Below, piece after piece: positions 1-14,883 of a DNA stretch of 64,000 nucleotides. Both the position numbers and the translations under genes were made by a program. Numbering within the stretch: position 1 is the first letter of the stretch; every line of letters begins with the position of its first letter. Origin of the DNA: Chrysomallon squamiferum (taxonomy: Eukaryota > Mollusca > Gastropoda > Neomphalida > Peltospiridae); assembly GCA_012295275.1 (NCBI GenBank), contig CM022669.1:10359449-10423448 (forward strand). Direction: 5' to 3'. The notes under the pieces were generated by a model. The model saw only the letters and a list, made by a program, of their open reading frames with translations. It did no database searches and was not told the origin of the DNA.

Positions 1-736
1 TACTTGATTGCTAATTCAGTCACTTTCAGCTATATATTTTTAACTTTTTCTTCTTTTTCTTCTTTTTTTAAAATCTTTTAATTATTATATTTTTCTTTTG
101 ATATTATTTTTCTTTTCCTATGTTTTATTTTTATTTTTTTTATTTTATTATTATTATTTTTTTTTAAAATGATATATATATATATAAATTCTTCTTCTAC
201 AAAAATATTTTTGTATTTTTATTACTTTTATTTATTTTATAATATTTTTGTGTATTTATTATTTTAATTTATTTTGTACCTGTGCAGTTCTTGATGAATA
301 AAACAAAAAAAATACATAAATTTGTTTAAATGCTTTCACTGTGTCTTTCACCTGTCAGATAAAAAAATCAGATCCAGCCATAGACATATAAAAGTATCTA
401 AAAAAAATGGGAGACAAGTTGGACAGATTATGACTGATACACAGGAAAATAAACATACCTACACAAAAAATTCAGAAAAACTTCCTATGTGGTTGGACTT
501 GACAAGTAACATTAGATTCACATAGATGTAGAACACACAAAACCCCATATGTACACTCATGCACACACACACACACACAAACTATACACATGCATATACA
601 GTCACACATGAAAAATGCAGGAAAACGTTCTATGTGTTGAATGTGACAATTAACATTACATTTACAAAGATGAAAAAACACACAAAAAATACACACACGC
701 ACACAAACACACACACACACACAGACAGACAGACAG

Positions 737-806
<70 letters not shown>

Positions 807-3067
807 CCACACACATAAAATGAACCTAAACAACAGTTTACAGGACTTGAAGTAACATACAATTACAAAAGGTGTACATTTAAGCATGAATAATTCGAAG
901 ACAGGATGTTTTATTGGTTTTGGGATAACTGCTTATTATGTTACCAGGGGAGTATTTAGTTTTTTTTTTAAATTCTCTTTAATGTCTTACTCTGCTGTGA
1001 AATTTCCTTGTTAAGCTGATATGTTATATGTTTTTTGTTCAGAATTAAAAGAAAATTAAAGAACCAATTCAAGATTGCAGCTGACTTCAGGATCTTTACC
1101 ATCAGTAATAATCTACAGAGATAGCAGACAAAAGAAAAAAAATAAATAAATAAAAAAATAATAATAAAAAAAATTAAATAAAATAAATCTGATTTAACAG
1201 AAGTAGATGAAATAAAGTAAATCAGGTTTGAATTTATGACAGGTTTATTTTCAGACCAGTTTAATATATTCATAATATTGCATACATAATCATGATAATG
1301 TAAAAACTGACACGTTAACCTGCATAGTTTAAATTACTATCCTGTTATTTTGGTATCGAGTCATTAAATATACACACATGCATGCATGCCCATTCATACA
1401 TATAGACAAATACATACATAAAGTGACACACACAGGTATATTGTTGTGATTGTTTTATAGATGTGTGTGTGAGTATATATTTGCATATTGTTTAGCAACA
1501 TAATGAGGTAAAAAGTTCCGTATTGGTGAATTTGTGTAAAATGTAACAAAATACGCCAGAATTATATTTACCAATAATATAAATATTATCTATCTATTTA
1601 AAAAATGTTTACACACATGCACACATACTTATATATATATTATAAATATCAACATTTATCAGTGCAAAAGGTTAAGATTTGTGTTATGCTAATTACGCAC
1701 ACACACACACAAAAAACCCCATACATTATTCATTACAGTAATATTTATTAAATTTATATTAAATAACCTTAACTGAAAATGTTAAGCCAATAATTATGTC
1801 TCGATGCAAATGAGAAATACTGTCTGTATGAACTAATTGATTTGGGTTATGTGTGTGTGTATATCGTTTAATTCAAACAAACAAACACACAACACACACA
1901 CACACACACACACACTCAATTGTAACATTTATTAAATAGCAATAGCTGAAAAATGTTAAACGTTAATAATTATGTCACTGTTTGGACAAGAAACACAGCT
2001 GTTTTAGAACAGGTTACTGGTATTAAAGTAAACAGTCCTGTTTGGGTTTCAAGTGTTTCTTCTTATATTACCTGCTCTGTAAAAGTCAAACAGGCTAAAA
2101 TATGTTTGCTTTGTTTATTCAACAACTTACCTGGATATTGATGGGAATGCCATGCCTGGAGAGGCCAACTTTTGTGTAAAATAAAGTATAGGATGTGTTA
2201 TAATATATATATATTACAGGCAAATAATTGTTAAAGTGCGTGCATGTGTTTGTTGGTGTGACTATGCATATGATATTATGTTTAAAATTTAATACTACTT
2301 AAATCATTTAATATATTTACCTTTGTTATTAATGGGACCAGCATTAAGTGTTAACAAATACTTTTTCTTTTTTTTTTGGGTGTCTGTATTTTTCTATGTG
2401 TTTCTCTTGATTTTTGTGAATATGCTAAAAATGTGATATAATTTATATGACTTATATTTTAATTATACTTTCTTAATTGGCATAAATGAATTTATTTATG
2501 TTCTCTTAATGTTTTTTTTCTTTCAAATATTATTGTTAAAAGTTTACTTATAATATAATGAGCTATCAATGTAGGTGAAAATACAGTTGCTTTTTTCTTA
2601 CAGATTAGCAAGTAATATACTGCTAGCAAAAAGTTCTGTTCTGTCTTTTCTATTCATGATACTGACATCACAAGTAGAAATACTAAATGAAAATAACAAA
2701 ATAAGAATGATTAACTTATAGACTGCTACAAATGGCAACTTAACAGATGTATTTAAAATAAATAATATGTGATAAATTTATAAATGTTTGGTCAGTCATA
2801 TTGATTGTTTTATTCAAAAGATGAAATATTTTTTTATTCCTTGTATTTTATTACTTCATTTTAAGCAGTGATGGAATAATTCATTTTGTATTATAACAGG
2901 TTGAGTTTGAAAATAGTTTTGAACTGTGTAATTTAAAAATAAAATTTAAAAAAAAGTTGTTATAGTTAAGGCCTTTTTAAAAAAAATAGGGTTTAATTTA
3001 TCTTTCATTCATTATTCATATAGATAAATAGATGAATGAATTTCACATTATTGTTTTTAAATTGCAG
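1..3067. other. Non-coding DNA 5' of the first visible EPB41L4A exon
   Basis: T-rich low-complexity sequence (1-290), CA/CAGA microsatellite (about 560-580 and 690-812), and further AC runs at 1690-1712 and 1886-1915. Short imperfect duplications flank the AC runs (for example around 1741-1800 and 1921-1975). No exon with the expected EPB41L4A N-terminal motifs could be recognised, so this is most likely intron. Confidence 0.6.
690..812. repeat. (CA)n microsatellite with CAGA interruptions
   Basis: Uninterrupted or nearly uninterrupted CA dinucleotides, with a short ACAG/ACAGAC block near 721-740. The long Thr/His and Cys/Val reading frames over it are artefacts of the repeat. Confidence 0.95.
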
Positions 3068-4169
3068 GGAGGATGCAAAGGACAGTATATACTGGATCGT
3101 GTTATGGAACACCTTAATTTGGTGGAGAAAGAATATTTTGGTCTTCGTTATGTTGACTGCTCAGGTCAAACAGTAAGTTATCAAATTACAGGTTTTTTTC
3201 CTTTTTATTACCTTCAAACATAATGGGTAATTGAATGTATGCATATTCTGTCAGAAAAGCATGATTTATTTAAAGTAAATTCATTATTATTTTGTCACAA
3301 TTGTTATTTGATCTATACATTTTTACATCCCTGTAAATAGTGTTTTTTGGTGTATGTGATATACCTATCTATATATATATATATATATATGTACTGTTGA
3401 TCATCCTTTTGGGAAAGTTGTATAATCATTTTCTTTTCTCACTCCAACTTCTTGATGGTTATGTCAAAAGTCTATAGTATATCATTCTTTCTTTTATAAA
3501 GTTTATATAAGTTACATACAGAGTGATTATAATGTCGTTATCAGAAAGATTTTATTTTTTTAAATTTTTAATTCTGTTTGTCATTTGATAACTTCATTGA
3601 AATTTTGCTAAACAGAGTTTATTCATAAACAGAATATTTTAAAACAGATATTTTTTTAATACAAAATGATTTTTTTAAGCAATGAATATTTTATAAATTA
3701 TTTATTTATTTATTTAAATCTGAATTGCAAAATATGAAAGTAATCTTATAAATAATTTCATTCACAAGATATGCTCTATGACTATGTTGTTCCCAATACA
3801 CACGATTCTGAACACAGAATAACCCTTACATTATACCACTGTACTTGATTTACACAATATATTTCAGATTTTCAGTCACATTTAAGGCAAATACATGATG
3901 TGAAGAGTAATTGTGTTATATGCATCAGTACTCCACAGAAACATTTCCCCACCATGATGCCAGATTTAGTGCACCCCCTGCTGCTCACATAACTGTGCTG
4001 AACAAAACAGCAGTTAACACCTGAAAACCCCAGTGTTATTAATACATCTTTATTTTTTACTGATTTATTTTATTATTTATTTATTTTATTTTATTTTTTT
4101 ATTTTTTTTTTATTTTTTTATTTTTTGGTTTTTATTTTATTTTATTTTATTCTATTCTAATTTCTATTT

Positions 4170-4209
<40 letters not shown>

Positions 4210-5114
4210 TAATTGTTATTATTATTATTTTTTTATATATATATATATTTTTTTTTTTCAGCATTGGCTAGATTCAAACAAATCTCTGGCATCCCAGTTG
4301 AAAGGTAATTGTTTTGTAATTTTATTTTATTTTATTTTTTTTTACTGTTTAGCTATCTTATAGCATGTATACAGGAAGTAAAAAATACTTAGTATTGTAT
4401 TTCAAATTCCTGTGCAAATTTGAAAGATCATTAATAATGATGTATCATGTAATTTTCTTACCCATATGTCATACTGGATTATTAGCAAAGATTAGCCACT
4501 AGGAATATTAAAACAACACCGACATGTTATAAATGTATTTGCATGTTGCTGCATTATGATTCAATTTGTTCCATTAAGAAAACACCTTTTGCAAAAACAA
4601 GATTTTGCAATTAAAAAAAAAAGGTTTTCTTTGAACTACTATATATATATATTTTAATTTCTTTTTTAGATGAGATATGATTTTATCTAACACAATTTTT
4701 TTCCACTTCATATTCAAGTGCATGCTTTTATTTATATTTAAGAAAAATTATTGTATTTTAAATAACAAACATTTTGTTTAGCTTTCTTCAGATCTCTATA
4801 GTTGTCTTTTCATCACTTAATAAATCAGAGGTGAGGTAGCCAATTTTCACTGGAGGTTCCCCTTTATTTTTTACTTATTCTTTATTTCTTTATTTACTTT
4901 TTTAATACCTACCTCTAACTTAAAACATGGAAGGTTTTCTTTTAAGAAAAAAGTTCTTCTTTATAGTTTCTATAGCTACATTTAACTGACAAAAATAAGT
5001 TTTTCTGGATTTGTTTTTAAAATTTCTCTATTATTTTTATATATACATATTTTTAAATTATATCTTTATTTATAACTATATCTGTCTGTCTATATATCTA
5101 TCTTTCTATCTATC

Positions 5115-5146
<32 letters not shown>

Positions 5147-5251
5147 GCTACATCTAACTTACAAAACATATATTGGAGGTTTTCCGTATTTTTACTTCTT
5201 CTTTATAATTTTTTTTATTATTTTGTTTTTCTTTATAAATATATACATATA

Positions 5252-5345
<94 letters not shown>

Positions 5346-6050
5346 TTTCCCCCACATACATAAACACACATAACTCACAAACATATATTGGTGATTTTTC
5401 TTTCTTTCTTCTTTTTTACATCTTCTATACTTGTTTTTATTTTAATTTTATTTTCAACACCTACATCTAAATTACGAACACACAACACGAAGCCTGTGTC
5501 AGCTGTTAACAGTTGTAAACTGTCAAATAAAATTCAGCTCCAGGTGGGAAAGCTGGAGACTTTCTTTCTTTTAAACTCATTACTGTTGGAAAAGTCAGAT
5601 GAATTTACAGATTTCAAACCCATTATCTTCCACTATTAGACCTATCATTACCTACCATGGGAATTTGCAAGGTACCAGTTTACTGGGAAACAGTTATTTG
5701 CTTTGTTTTTCTATCCTGTAGATCTCAGAGGAAAAAAATAAATCGGGGAAAAAATACAAGAACAAAACAAATCAAAGATTTAAGTAAAGAAAAAAGTTAA
5801 AATGAAAAAGTGAAATAAAAGTAAAGGGGAGAGATTGTTTGATGAAGGAGAAGTATGAAACCATCCTAGTCTAAATTTAAATTCATATTGTTGTCAGAAA
5901 CAGTTGTAACTATACATTAGCGCACTTTAATATTTTAGTTTCTCTGTTTTAATTTTTTTAAGAATGAAAACAAAGTGAAAAAAGACAAAAAGAGATTGAT
6001 AAAGTTAATAATATAATCTATGAGTTTCTGGAGTCACTTCAAATACATAA

Positions 6051-6104
<54 letters not shown>

Positions 6105-8064
6105 CATTTTTTTTTTTTTTTTTTTTTTTTAGAGTGGGGGATATGTTTGTTAGTATTGTTTTCTTAGTATTTACATTTTGTGTTTATTTTTTTACTTTTT
6201 TCTGCTTAAGTCTAGAACTTTATACATCAGTAAACAGGCAAACTATTTTAACACACATATCAATTTTCTCCATATAACAGAACTACTTAAATGAATTAAA
6301 AAGAAAAAGAAAAAAGAAATTAGTTTTGTTAAAAAAGTCGAAAATTATCATTAATGTTTTGGTTTTAATTTCTACAATTTTTGCTGTGGCAATAAGTTCT
6401 GCATCAATTTTAGAATGCCAATATTTGAAGATAATTCATCCCAGATTCACTGCAGTAAAGAATACAAGCTATCTGCAAAACTACCCATGGCATGCTTACT
6501 GTTGTTTACAGCTACAGTTGTTATTTGACTTTGTATTTTTAGTATTTTTAGTGGGTAGAAAATTTCAAAATAAAAACTGTTTGAAAATTTAGATGCTTAA
6601 CAAAAACCATCTTAAACTGCATAAAGTGAAGATTCATGAACAGGATTTTAAGTCATATTGCTATCCAAGTATTTAAAAACATAACACTGCAAAGTTACCA
6701 AAAAACGTATTTGGAAAAAGCAAGAACAACTTTATAACAACAAACAGTACTGTAGTGGGGAGAGTTGTTGAATTTTAAAATTATTATTATTATTTTCTGT
6801 TTCTACTTTAGGTTGCAGTTTGCCATATACCTTCTATTTTGGAGTAAAATTTTATGCAGCTGATCCATGCAAACTTAGAGAAGAAATAACAAGGTATCTC
6901 TTTCTTTCCTCTTTGTAAAAAAAAAACAAAATAAATAAAGGGTCAGTTTAAGAATACTGCCCTATGGATATATATATTTTTTTAATTTAAATATCTCTCT
7001 CTTTTTTTTTTTTTTTTTTTTTTTTTTTCCTTTTTTTCCCCTTTTTTCTGGTTCAAGTGACTGTAATTCGAGGTTTCTGATTACAGTTTGTTTCTGTGCT
7101 CTGCATGCAAAGTTAATCTATCAAATCAAAATATCTGCAGGTTTTGTAATGGTTATCCTTATAGCCTGACATTTGTTAACCACAGCGTGCAACAAAATAT
7201 GACACTTTTCTCCAAGTCTAGCCAAACCAGTGGTATCACCTGTAATCTCTGGTTCTGGTTTCCTAGCAGAGTCATTGTTGAGCTAATAACAGGGTAGTAT
7301 GTACAGTGATGAACTAGCTGTCCTCCTCTATATACTTGTATATAGTTTATATATATTATTATATTAAAATATTTTATCTTATGGAGGGTAGATATTAAAT
7401 GGGTGGTCTGAGTCAATACCATCAGTCATTTTAGGAATGATTTATGCTATCAGCTGATCTACAGACATGTAGAAGCTAGTCTGAAAAAGATAATGAAAGT
7501 TAATTAAAGACAGAAGAAAGAGGGAAGAAATATTTTGTTTAATGATACACTTAATCACATATTAATTTGTTTAAGAACTTGCTTAGACATGAGTTCGGAA
7601 TTTGTAGCTTTCTGTAGTTTAACTAGCATTCTTACTGTTTGCAATAAGGAGTCTTTTATGTGTGCCGACCCATTAAATTGAAAAAAACCACACATACATC
7701 ATGAGTTTTTGATAAAGCTATTGTTTAACTTTGGCTAGAATGGGGAATGTCCCAGTCAGAGAACTGGTGACGATTGATCCAGTGATGATTGACATGTAAG
7801 ACCAGTACTTTGTTATATTATTAATTCAGAGTTCATTTCAGGATAAACACATTATTTATTGTTTCAAAATTCTGTAATGAACAAATTAATCAGTTTTTAC
7901 TTCTTTTTCTTTTTTTAACATATTTCAACTTGTCTATATTTTTGTTAGGATAAAAACTGGTGTGAATATTTAACAGATATATAGAGAGGAAGAGTGGAGT
8001 AATACACACATATTTATATGTGTATATGTGTATTATCACATTCTTTTTCTGTATGAGTCTTTGT

Positions 8065-8160
<96 letters not shown>

Positions 8161-11100
8161 GTGTCTCTCTCTCCTGTAATTTATTATTAGTTCTGATTAC
8201 TAAAGTTCTGAACTTGTAATATGTAGTATTATATTTACCATCTGTTTCAGGTACCTGTTCTTTCTGCAAGTCAAACAGGATATTCTTCAGGGTAGACTTC
8301 CAGTGTCATTTGATGAAGTTGTTGAACTGAGTGCATATGCTGTTCAGTGTAAGCTTTATTTTAAAATCTTTCAAAAAACCATTCATATTATCCCTTATTT
8401 CTCTAAAAAAAAGCAATGTAATAGAGTAATGAATTATGACAAGCATATATACAAAGTAATTCAGTTTTTGTAGAATTTTTTTTATGATGCCTATTGAAAT
8501 ATTCTTGGCGTATGTTGGTATTCTTAAGTACTGAGTGTGTTGTGTGGGAATACAGTTGTTTGAACTGAATTTTTAAGAATCTATAATCAGTAAGCACTAA
8601 AATATTACAAATTAAATCATCATTTTTTTTTTTAAATATTAAATTTTTTCTAACATTTACTGTTAATTTTAATACAGAAAGATTGTCCAAATGTCTTTGT
8701 TCATCTATATACATTTATATGATTATAAAATTGTTCCTTTTGAAATTAAATCTGTTTTAACAGCTGAATTAGGAGACTTTGATCCTAAGAGACACACTGT
8801 GGGCTATGTGTCGGAGTTCCAGTTCGTTCAGAACCAGACACAGGAACTGGAGGATCGCGTCAGTGCAATTCACAGGAGGCTTGCGTAAGTTTGAGCATCA
8901 CTAACAATGATGATAGGAGAATAATGTGAGGTTGAGCATCACTAACAATGATGATAGGAGACTAATGTGAGGTTGAGCATCACTAACAATGATGATAGGA
9001 GAATAATGTGAGGTTGAGCATCACTAACAATGATGATAGGAGAATAATGTGAGGTTGAGCATCACTAACAATGATGATAGGAGAATAATGTGAGGTTGAG
9101 GATCATTAACAGTGATATTAGGAGACTGAAGTTGGGTTTAAAATTGTAATAGTAACGTTTAGATTATGAAAGAGCTGAAAGATCTGTTACTATAGAAATT
9201 AACTGTCCCTCTTGTTTTTATCCAAAAAAAACCCCATTACTGTATTACTAATTTATAAGATTTATATTTTTAATTTTTTTTTAATTATTGAAATATTTAA
9301 TGAAATTAATATATTATAGAGGAGAATATATATCATTACGATCATTTCAGACAACTCCTGAAAGCCTACCAGTGTTGTACATTTTATTTTATTATTATTA
9401 TTTTTTTTTATACCATATTAAATTTGATTAATATCTTAAAAAATCAACTTACACTTTAATTAAATAACATTACTCACAAAACTAAATTAGTTTTATTTGT
9501 TTCAGTGGTCAAACCCCCGTTCATGTAGAGTATCGTTTTTTAGAAAAAGTTAAGTGGTTGGAGATGTATGGAGTTGATTTGCATCCAGTCGTGGTGAGTT
9601 TTCTACAGATCTGTAGGTTATATTTAGAATATGTCCTGTATGCCTTAGTCTAACAGCCAAAAATGAATCTGCAGTTTTTGGTGAGGTGTCGTTAAGCATT
9701 CATTCATTGATTCATTTGCAAAACTGGTTTCTACATGTATAACATGCTTTGTAGAATTTTAGATAAATGCAGGATCATTTAATATGTTTTTTTTTATTTC
9801 TTTATTTTTAGGTTGAGAGAAAAAATATTTTGGGATCTTTTGATTTTTATGGTCTTTTCTATAATGTTTTCAATCCTTCAACAATAAAAAGAAATAGTAA
9901 TAATAATAAATAAATAAATAAATTACTGTAGTAATCATTTATGTTTAAAATTATAAAGTACTTCAGTAACCAAAATATCTTTGAAATTAATATTAATGAT
10001 TCTTAACAGAATGTATTTGTCGGTTTTTTTTTTTTTTTTTTTTATTTATTCTTTATAATAAAGCATAAAAAAAATAACCACACACAATCATAGTACATAC
10101 AAAAAAACACAACAAAAAAAACTATAACAATACAATTTTTTTGGTTTCTAGTCATTTAATTTAGTTTAATCAGCATTTAAAGAATTCATAATATATTTTA
10201 TTTAACATTATCAGTTAAACAGTCTTAAAACTGAACTTTTGCAATTAAATGTGTGTATTTATGCTCTTTTTGTTTCTTTTTTAATTTTTAGTTTTTGTTT
10301 TTCATGTTTTTTTGTGTGTTTTTTTTCTTTGTTAGGGAGAGGGTAATGTGGAATATTTTCTAGGTTTGACACCTACAGGAATAGTTGTGTACAAAAATAA
10401 GACAAAAATAGGAAACTATTTCTGGTAAGTTGTACATTTTTTATTATTAGGACATTTTTGGTTCTGGTTACAAATAACCAGTCACTTGTTAGTGTGTAAA
10501 CAACAACAATTAATGTTAGAAACAGAAGTATATTTATGTTATTAATTGTTAACAGTAATGTTCCAAGCGACAGTGTTTTCAGTATTCATAGCAATCCAGA
10601 GCTGAATATGTTTCAACTATTGTGCCACAGTTTTTTGTTGTTTAAATATCTTATTTGCTGTATTTATTTTTGTTAATAACACAGTCAATGTAATCAATGC
10701 TTGATTTATGAATAAAATCCCACAGAATATAGATGCACTGGAATGTTTGTTATACTTCTTTTTCTTTTCTTTGTATGTGTCATATAAATATTGTATTACA
10801 ATGAAATTTTATTTGTTTATTTATTTATGTTTTTTTTTTTTTTTTTGATTTAATTTTCTTTTTTTTTTTTTCTTTTTGTAGTTGGTTTTTTTTTTTTTAT
10901 CAGTTTTTATGTTGCATATATTCTTACTTGAAACCACATGATCTGACAGCATGAATATATATAATTTCTTGTTTTTCAGTTAAGATATTAATTTTAATTT
11001 TTGCAGGCCAAGAATATCTAAATGTGATTTCAAAAAGAAGATATTTATAATTAAAGTTCGTGATAAAAATGTAAGTATTATTTTTATGAATGGAGATACA

Positions 11101-14100
11101 AACATAACATGTGAGAGAAAAAAATAAACTAATTTTTTTAAATCTCATTTAACAGTTTAGATGTTTGTTTTGTTTGATTTGTTTTCTTCTCTGTGTAGTA
11201 TGTGAGTGGTGTGAAAACAGTGTGTGACTTCTTACATGTTTAGTATTTGTGCAGTGGTAAAAATAAACATCCTGAGCATATGAAAATGAAAGAACATATA
11301 CAATATTACATGCACACAAAATAAATAAATACACACATTTGTGTCCATTCATCCATCCATATGTGGATAAATGTGTACATGTGATATGTACGTATCATGA
11401 ATATATACATACATTTACTTTGATGTATATAAAAGTCCTTTCTTTATTTTAAATGTCTGTTGTTGTTTTAGAATGATGAACATACATATGCTTTCGAACT
11501 TCACACTAAGGAAGCCTGTAAACATCTATGGAAATGCTGTGTTGAACATCATGCTTTTTTTAGGTAATTATTTTTATGTTTTCTTGTCCTTTGCTCTCTA
11601 TCTTATGCTGTCATCATAACATAACTAAATTGTCTTGTATCCACATTTATTTATTAATGTTGTACTGCATGGTTAATGATTAACAATTTAATATTTTTGT
11701 TTTGTTTGACACCTGTTAATTTTTTTTTTATCTGTAATAATAATATGTAATAATATTTGTTGTGATACTTCATCATTTGTCATTGTTTTGTTTTGTTCTG
11801 CTGTCTAAAATGGTGTTACGGTGCTACAAATAAATTGCCTAAATACCTGAAGTATGATTACAAATGATTGTTTTGTTTCATCATATCACATCTGCTAATA
11901 ATAAAGTATTACAATAAATACAAAGCAATGGTGAGGGTGCTTGTTTAATACAATTTTATGATATTATTTTATACATAACAAATTATTAAAATTTACACAA
12001 CCATTTCATTTATCGTTCTTTATTATTAACAATGGTTGGGAATAAGTGACAAATAATTAATTTGGTAATATATAAAATGTATTTAGGTTGTTTGTTTCCA
12101 CCATCAAGTTAAATTTTGATGTATGTTTGTATGAGAAATTATTTGTAAAAACAACTAACACTTTTAATTTTGAATGTGATTGTGAAGATGTTTATAAAAT
12201 TAACACTTCAGTAGCAGTTCTTCATTTTAAAACTTGGCCTGGTCACAAACAACAGTCACAGCAGTTTCATATAACATTCATTTTGTTGAATATACAACAC
12301 TAATGGCTTCATGTAGAGAAGGATTTCGCTGCTAATAATATATAATGAAATAGGCACAAGACTCAACAGTATCGCCAGTTTGAGTTAGCTCCATTTTATC
12401 TTTAACTGTAGAATGTAGCAGTCTTTTCTTGACCACATGCTGGTGGTGTCTTAACATTTTTTGTTTTCTCTCTTGCTGTTTCTCAATAGAGGCAGGAAAA
12501 ATAATGTTGGTTATGTACATAAAAACACATTACTAATGGTTAAAAAAACACACCCAGAACCTAAATGAATCCTAATTAATAACGATAAATTTAATTTTAT
12601 AGGTAATAATTTATAAATCTTATCTGTTCATTTGATGAAAATATTCTAATTCTACATCCCACAACTTGTAACAGAAAAAATAACAAACTGCAAGAAAAAT
12701 CATACATATGTATGTGTGTGTGTGGGTGTATAGTTATTTGTTATTAACAAAGACAGCATGCTCAAAAACCCCCAAAAGTAATAACTTGAGTTATTTTATT
12801 TATATGCCATTCATTCTTTTAAAAAAAAAAAAAAATGTTTTTGTTCTGCATGTGAGAAATTTGTTGTGGGTTGAATCTAAACGTTGGCTGTTTGTATTCT
12901 GTGTTAACGACACTTGTCATCTCATTGTAACCCCAGACTAAACCAAGTGAACGATGCTCATAACACTGCTGTGAAACTGTTCAGACTCGGCTCAAAGCAC
13001 AGATACAGGTAAGAATCATCCATCATCTACCATCCATGCATCGTTTCAGTCAGGCTTGGAAAGCCAGTGGAGTGTGTCAGTTTTTGTTGCTGTTTTGTGC
13101 ATGTCATAAAAAAAAAATTGTTTAGAAAAAAAAAAGGAAAGAAGAATAAAGAAATATAAATACATGTACTGCTGTTATTCACATACTTGTTTATTTAATT
13201 TAATTTAATTTTTATTTATAATCGGAAATGAATAGTAAAATGAAAGATGTTTATTTAATAAATATATAGCTTTTGTAGACAGGAAATCTTAAGATTTAAT
13301 TCTGTAAAGATTCTAAAGATTAATTTTAAATCCAAATTCTTTATTTTTTAAACCTATCAGTTTGCAGTGTAATAACTTCAATCTGTTTTGTATACATAAG
13401 TGAGTTTTATTTTTTGATTGTTAATAAATACAATACTCAAAGCCTGCAGCAGTAAGATAAATCTACTGATATGCATCTAATTTTCTGAATTATTTAGTGG
13501 TAAATTCTTGAAACTTATTTATTACTTTCTAATTTATATTTTATATATTTATTACTTTTTAATACAAATTTTTAATATGTCCATTATCTATTTTTGTAAT
13601 ATCAGTTTTAATGTATCCATTTTTTATTTTGTTTTATAAATGTTTAATATAACCATTTTCTTATTTTGGTATATAAATTTTTAGTATATAAATTTTTTAT
13701 TTTTTATTTTTTTGAATTATAGTAATAGTCTATTTAAATACCTATTTAAAATAAAATATAAAAAGAGTAATATTATCTATTGACAGTGGTAGAAGTGAAA
13801 GAGAGAGCAGAAGAGAGGAAAGTTTGAGAACAGCGCCTAGTGTTCTGCGGGTACCAAGTCGGCGACAACAACGTCGCATCAATTCAGACAGCCGATTAAA
13901 CAGTGAGATTATTTTTACCTCTGTCTGTGCTTTACTTTACTCATGTAAAAACAACAGCTGACAAACTGTACATCAAGTCTACTGGACCTATCACAGAATA
14001 ATAATTATATGTTGAAATTATATGTATATATATATATATATATATATGATGCTGATTTGGAAAAACATTTTTATTGATACCCATGGAAAGATTCATATCT

Positions 14101-14850
14101 GATAATTATGTCTAAGTCTACTGGACCGATCACAGAATAATTATTATATGTTGAAATTATACATACATAAATATATACATATTGTGTATTTATGTCTAAA
14201 ATAATTTGTATAAGTTACTTTCATTTGCATACTTCATTTTTTTTTATTATATATATATATATTTTTTTTTTTTTAAATATGCAGTGTTGTTAGTATGAAT
14301 TTGCTTTTTTAAAAGAAGCCTTTTAGAATATTTACTTTATTAATAATTACAGTTCTGTTCTGTTTTGTTTTGTTACATTACATTACACTGCTTTGCTTTG
14401 CTTTATTTTATTTATTTTGTTTGTAGCTATGTACACAGAGGGACTGTACATAACAGAGGGAGGACCAGTCACTATGGTGGTAGCCCCAGAGCCTGTCAGG
14501 CCGTATGTTTGTATTCTTAACTTATCAAAACCTAGAAATTAAATCATTGTTAAGTGAATAAAAACCAGTGTATCATAATAAAATTATACATGCTTTTCTA
14601 AAATTATTCTCCATGGGTTTTAATGAATTTCTCAGAATTGAAAACATTTTTTTAGTTTATTTAGTTGAACTTTAAAAAGTTGAAAGAAAACAAGTCTGTC
14701 TATCTATCTATAGCTATATCTATCTTTCTATCTATCTTTCTATCTTTCCATCTCTCTGTCTTTATCTATATATATAAAAGAATAATAGTTATAAAAAATT
14801 AACTGAATATATTTATTATTTTAAATATTAAATCTAAATGTTATCACTGT

Positions 14851-14883
<33 letters not shown>

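Larger units (their letters stand above)
3068..11563 (+). other. EPB41L4A: FERM domain exons (F1 end, F2, F3) of EPB41L4A
   Basis: The exons from 3068 to 6893 encode the second half of the ubiquitin-like F1 lobe and the start of F2 (YWLD/HWLD type motif, then [20 protein letters not shown]). The exons at 8251-8884 encode the helical F2 lobe, including [14 protein letters not shown] and [16 protein letters not shown]. The exons from 9506 to 11563 encode the PH/PTB-like F3 lobe ([53 protein letters not shown]). No frameshift or internal stop was seen. F3 is closed by the [16 protein letters not shown] motif shared by the whole 4.1/ezrin family. Confidence 0.95.

Noticed and set aside
472-887. 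Cys/Val-rich and His/Thr-rich frames at the left edge
   Set aside because: Products of the CA microsatellite. Only the short non-repeat flanks were kept as a possible zinc-finger relic.
1953-2141. 62-codon frame as a missing EPB41L4A 5' exon
   Set aside because: It shows none of the expected N-terminal FERM motifs and has no matching donor in phase with 3068.
8036-8269. Arg/Glu- and Ser/Leu-rich frames
   Set aside because: They arise from the TC/GA dinucleotide run. The same applies to 27434-27667 and 58698-58913.
8891-9136. CRISPR-like array
   Set aside because: It is a head-to-tail 41-bp minisatellite without unique spacers, in an intron of an animal gene.
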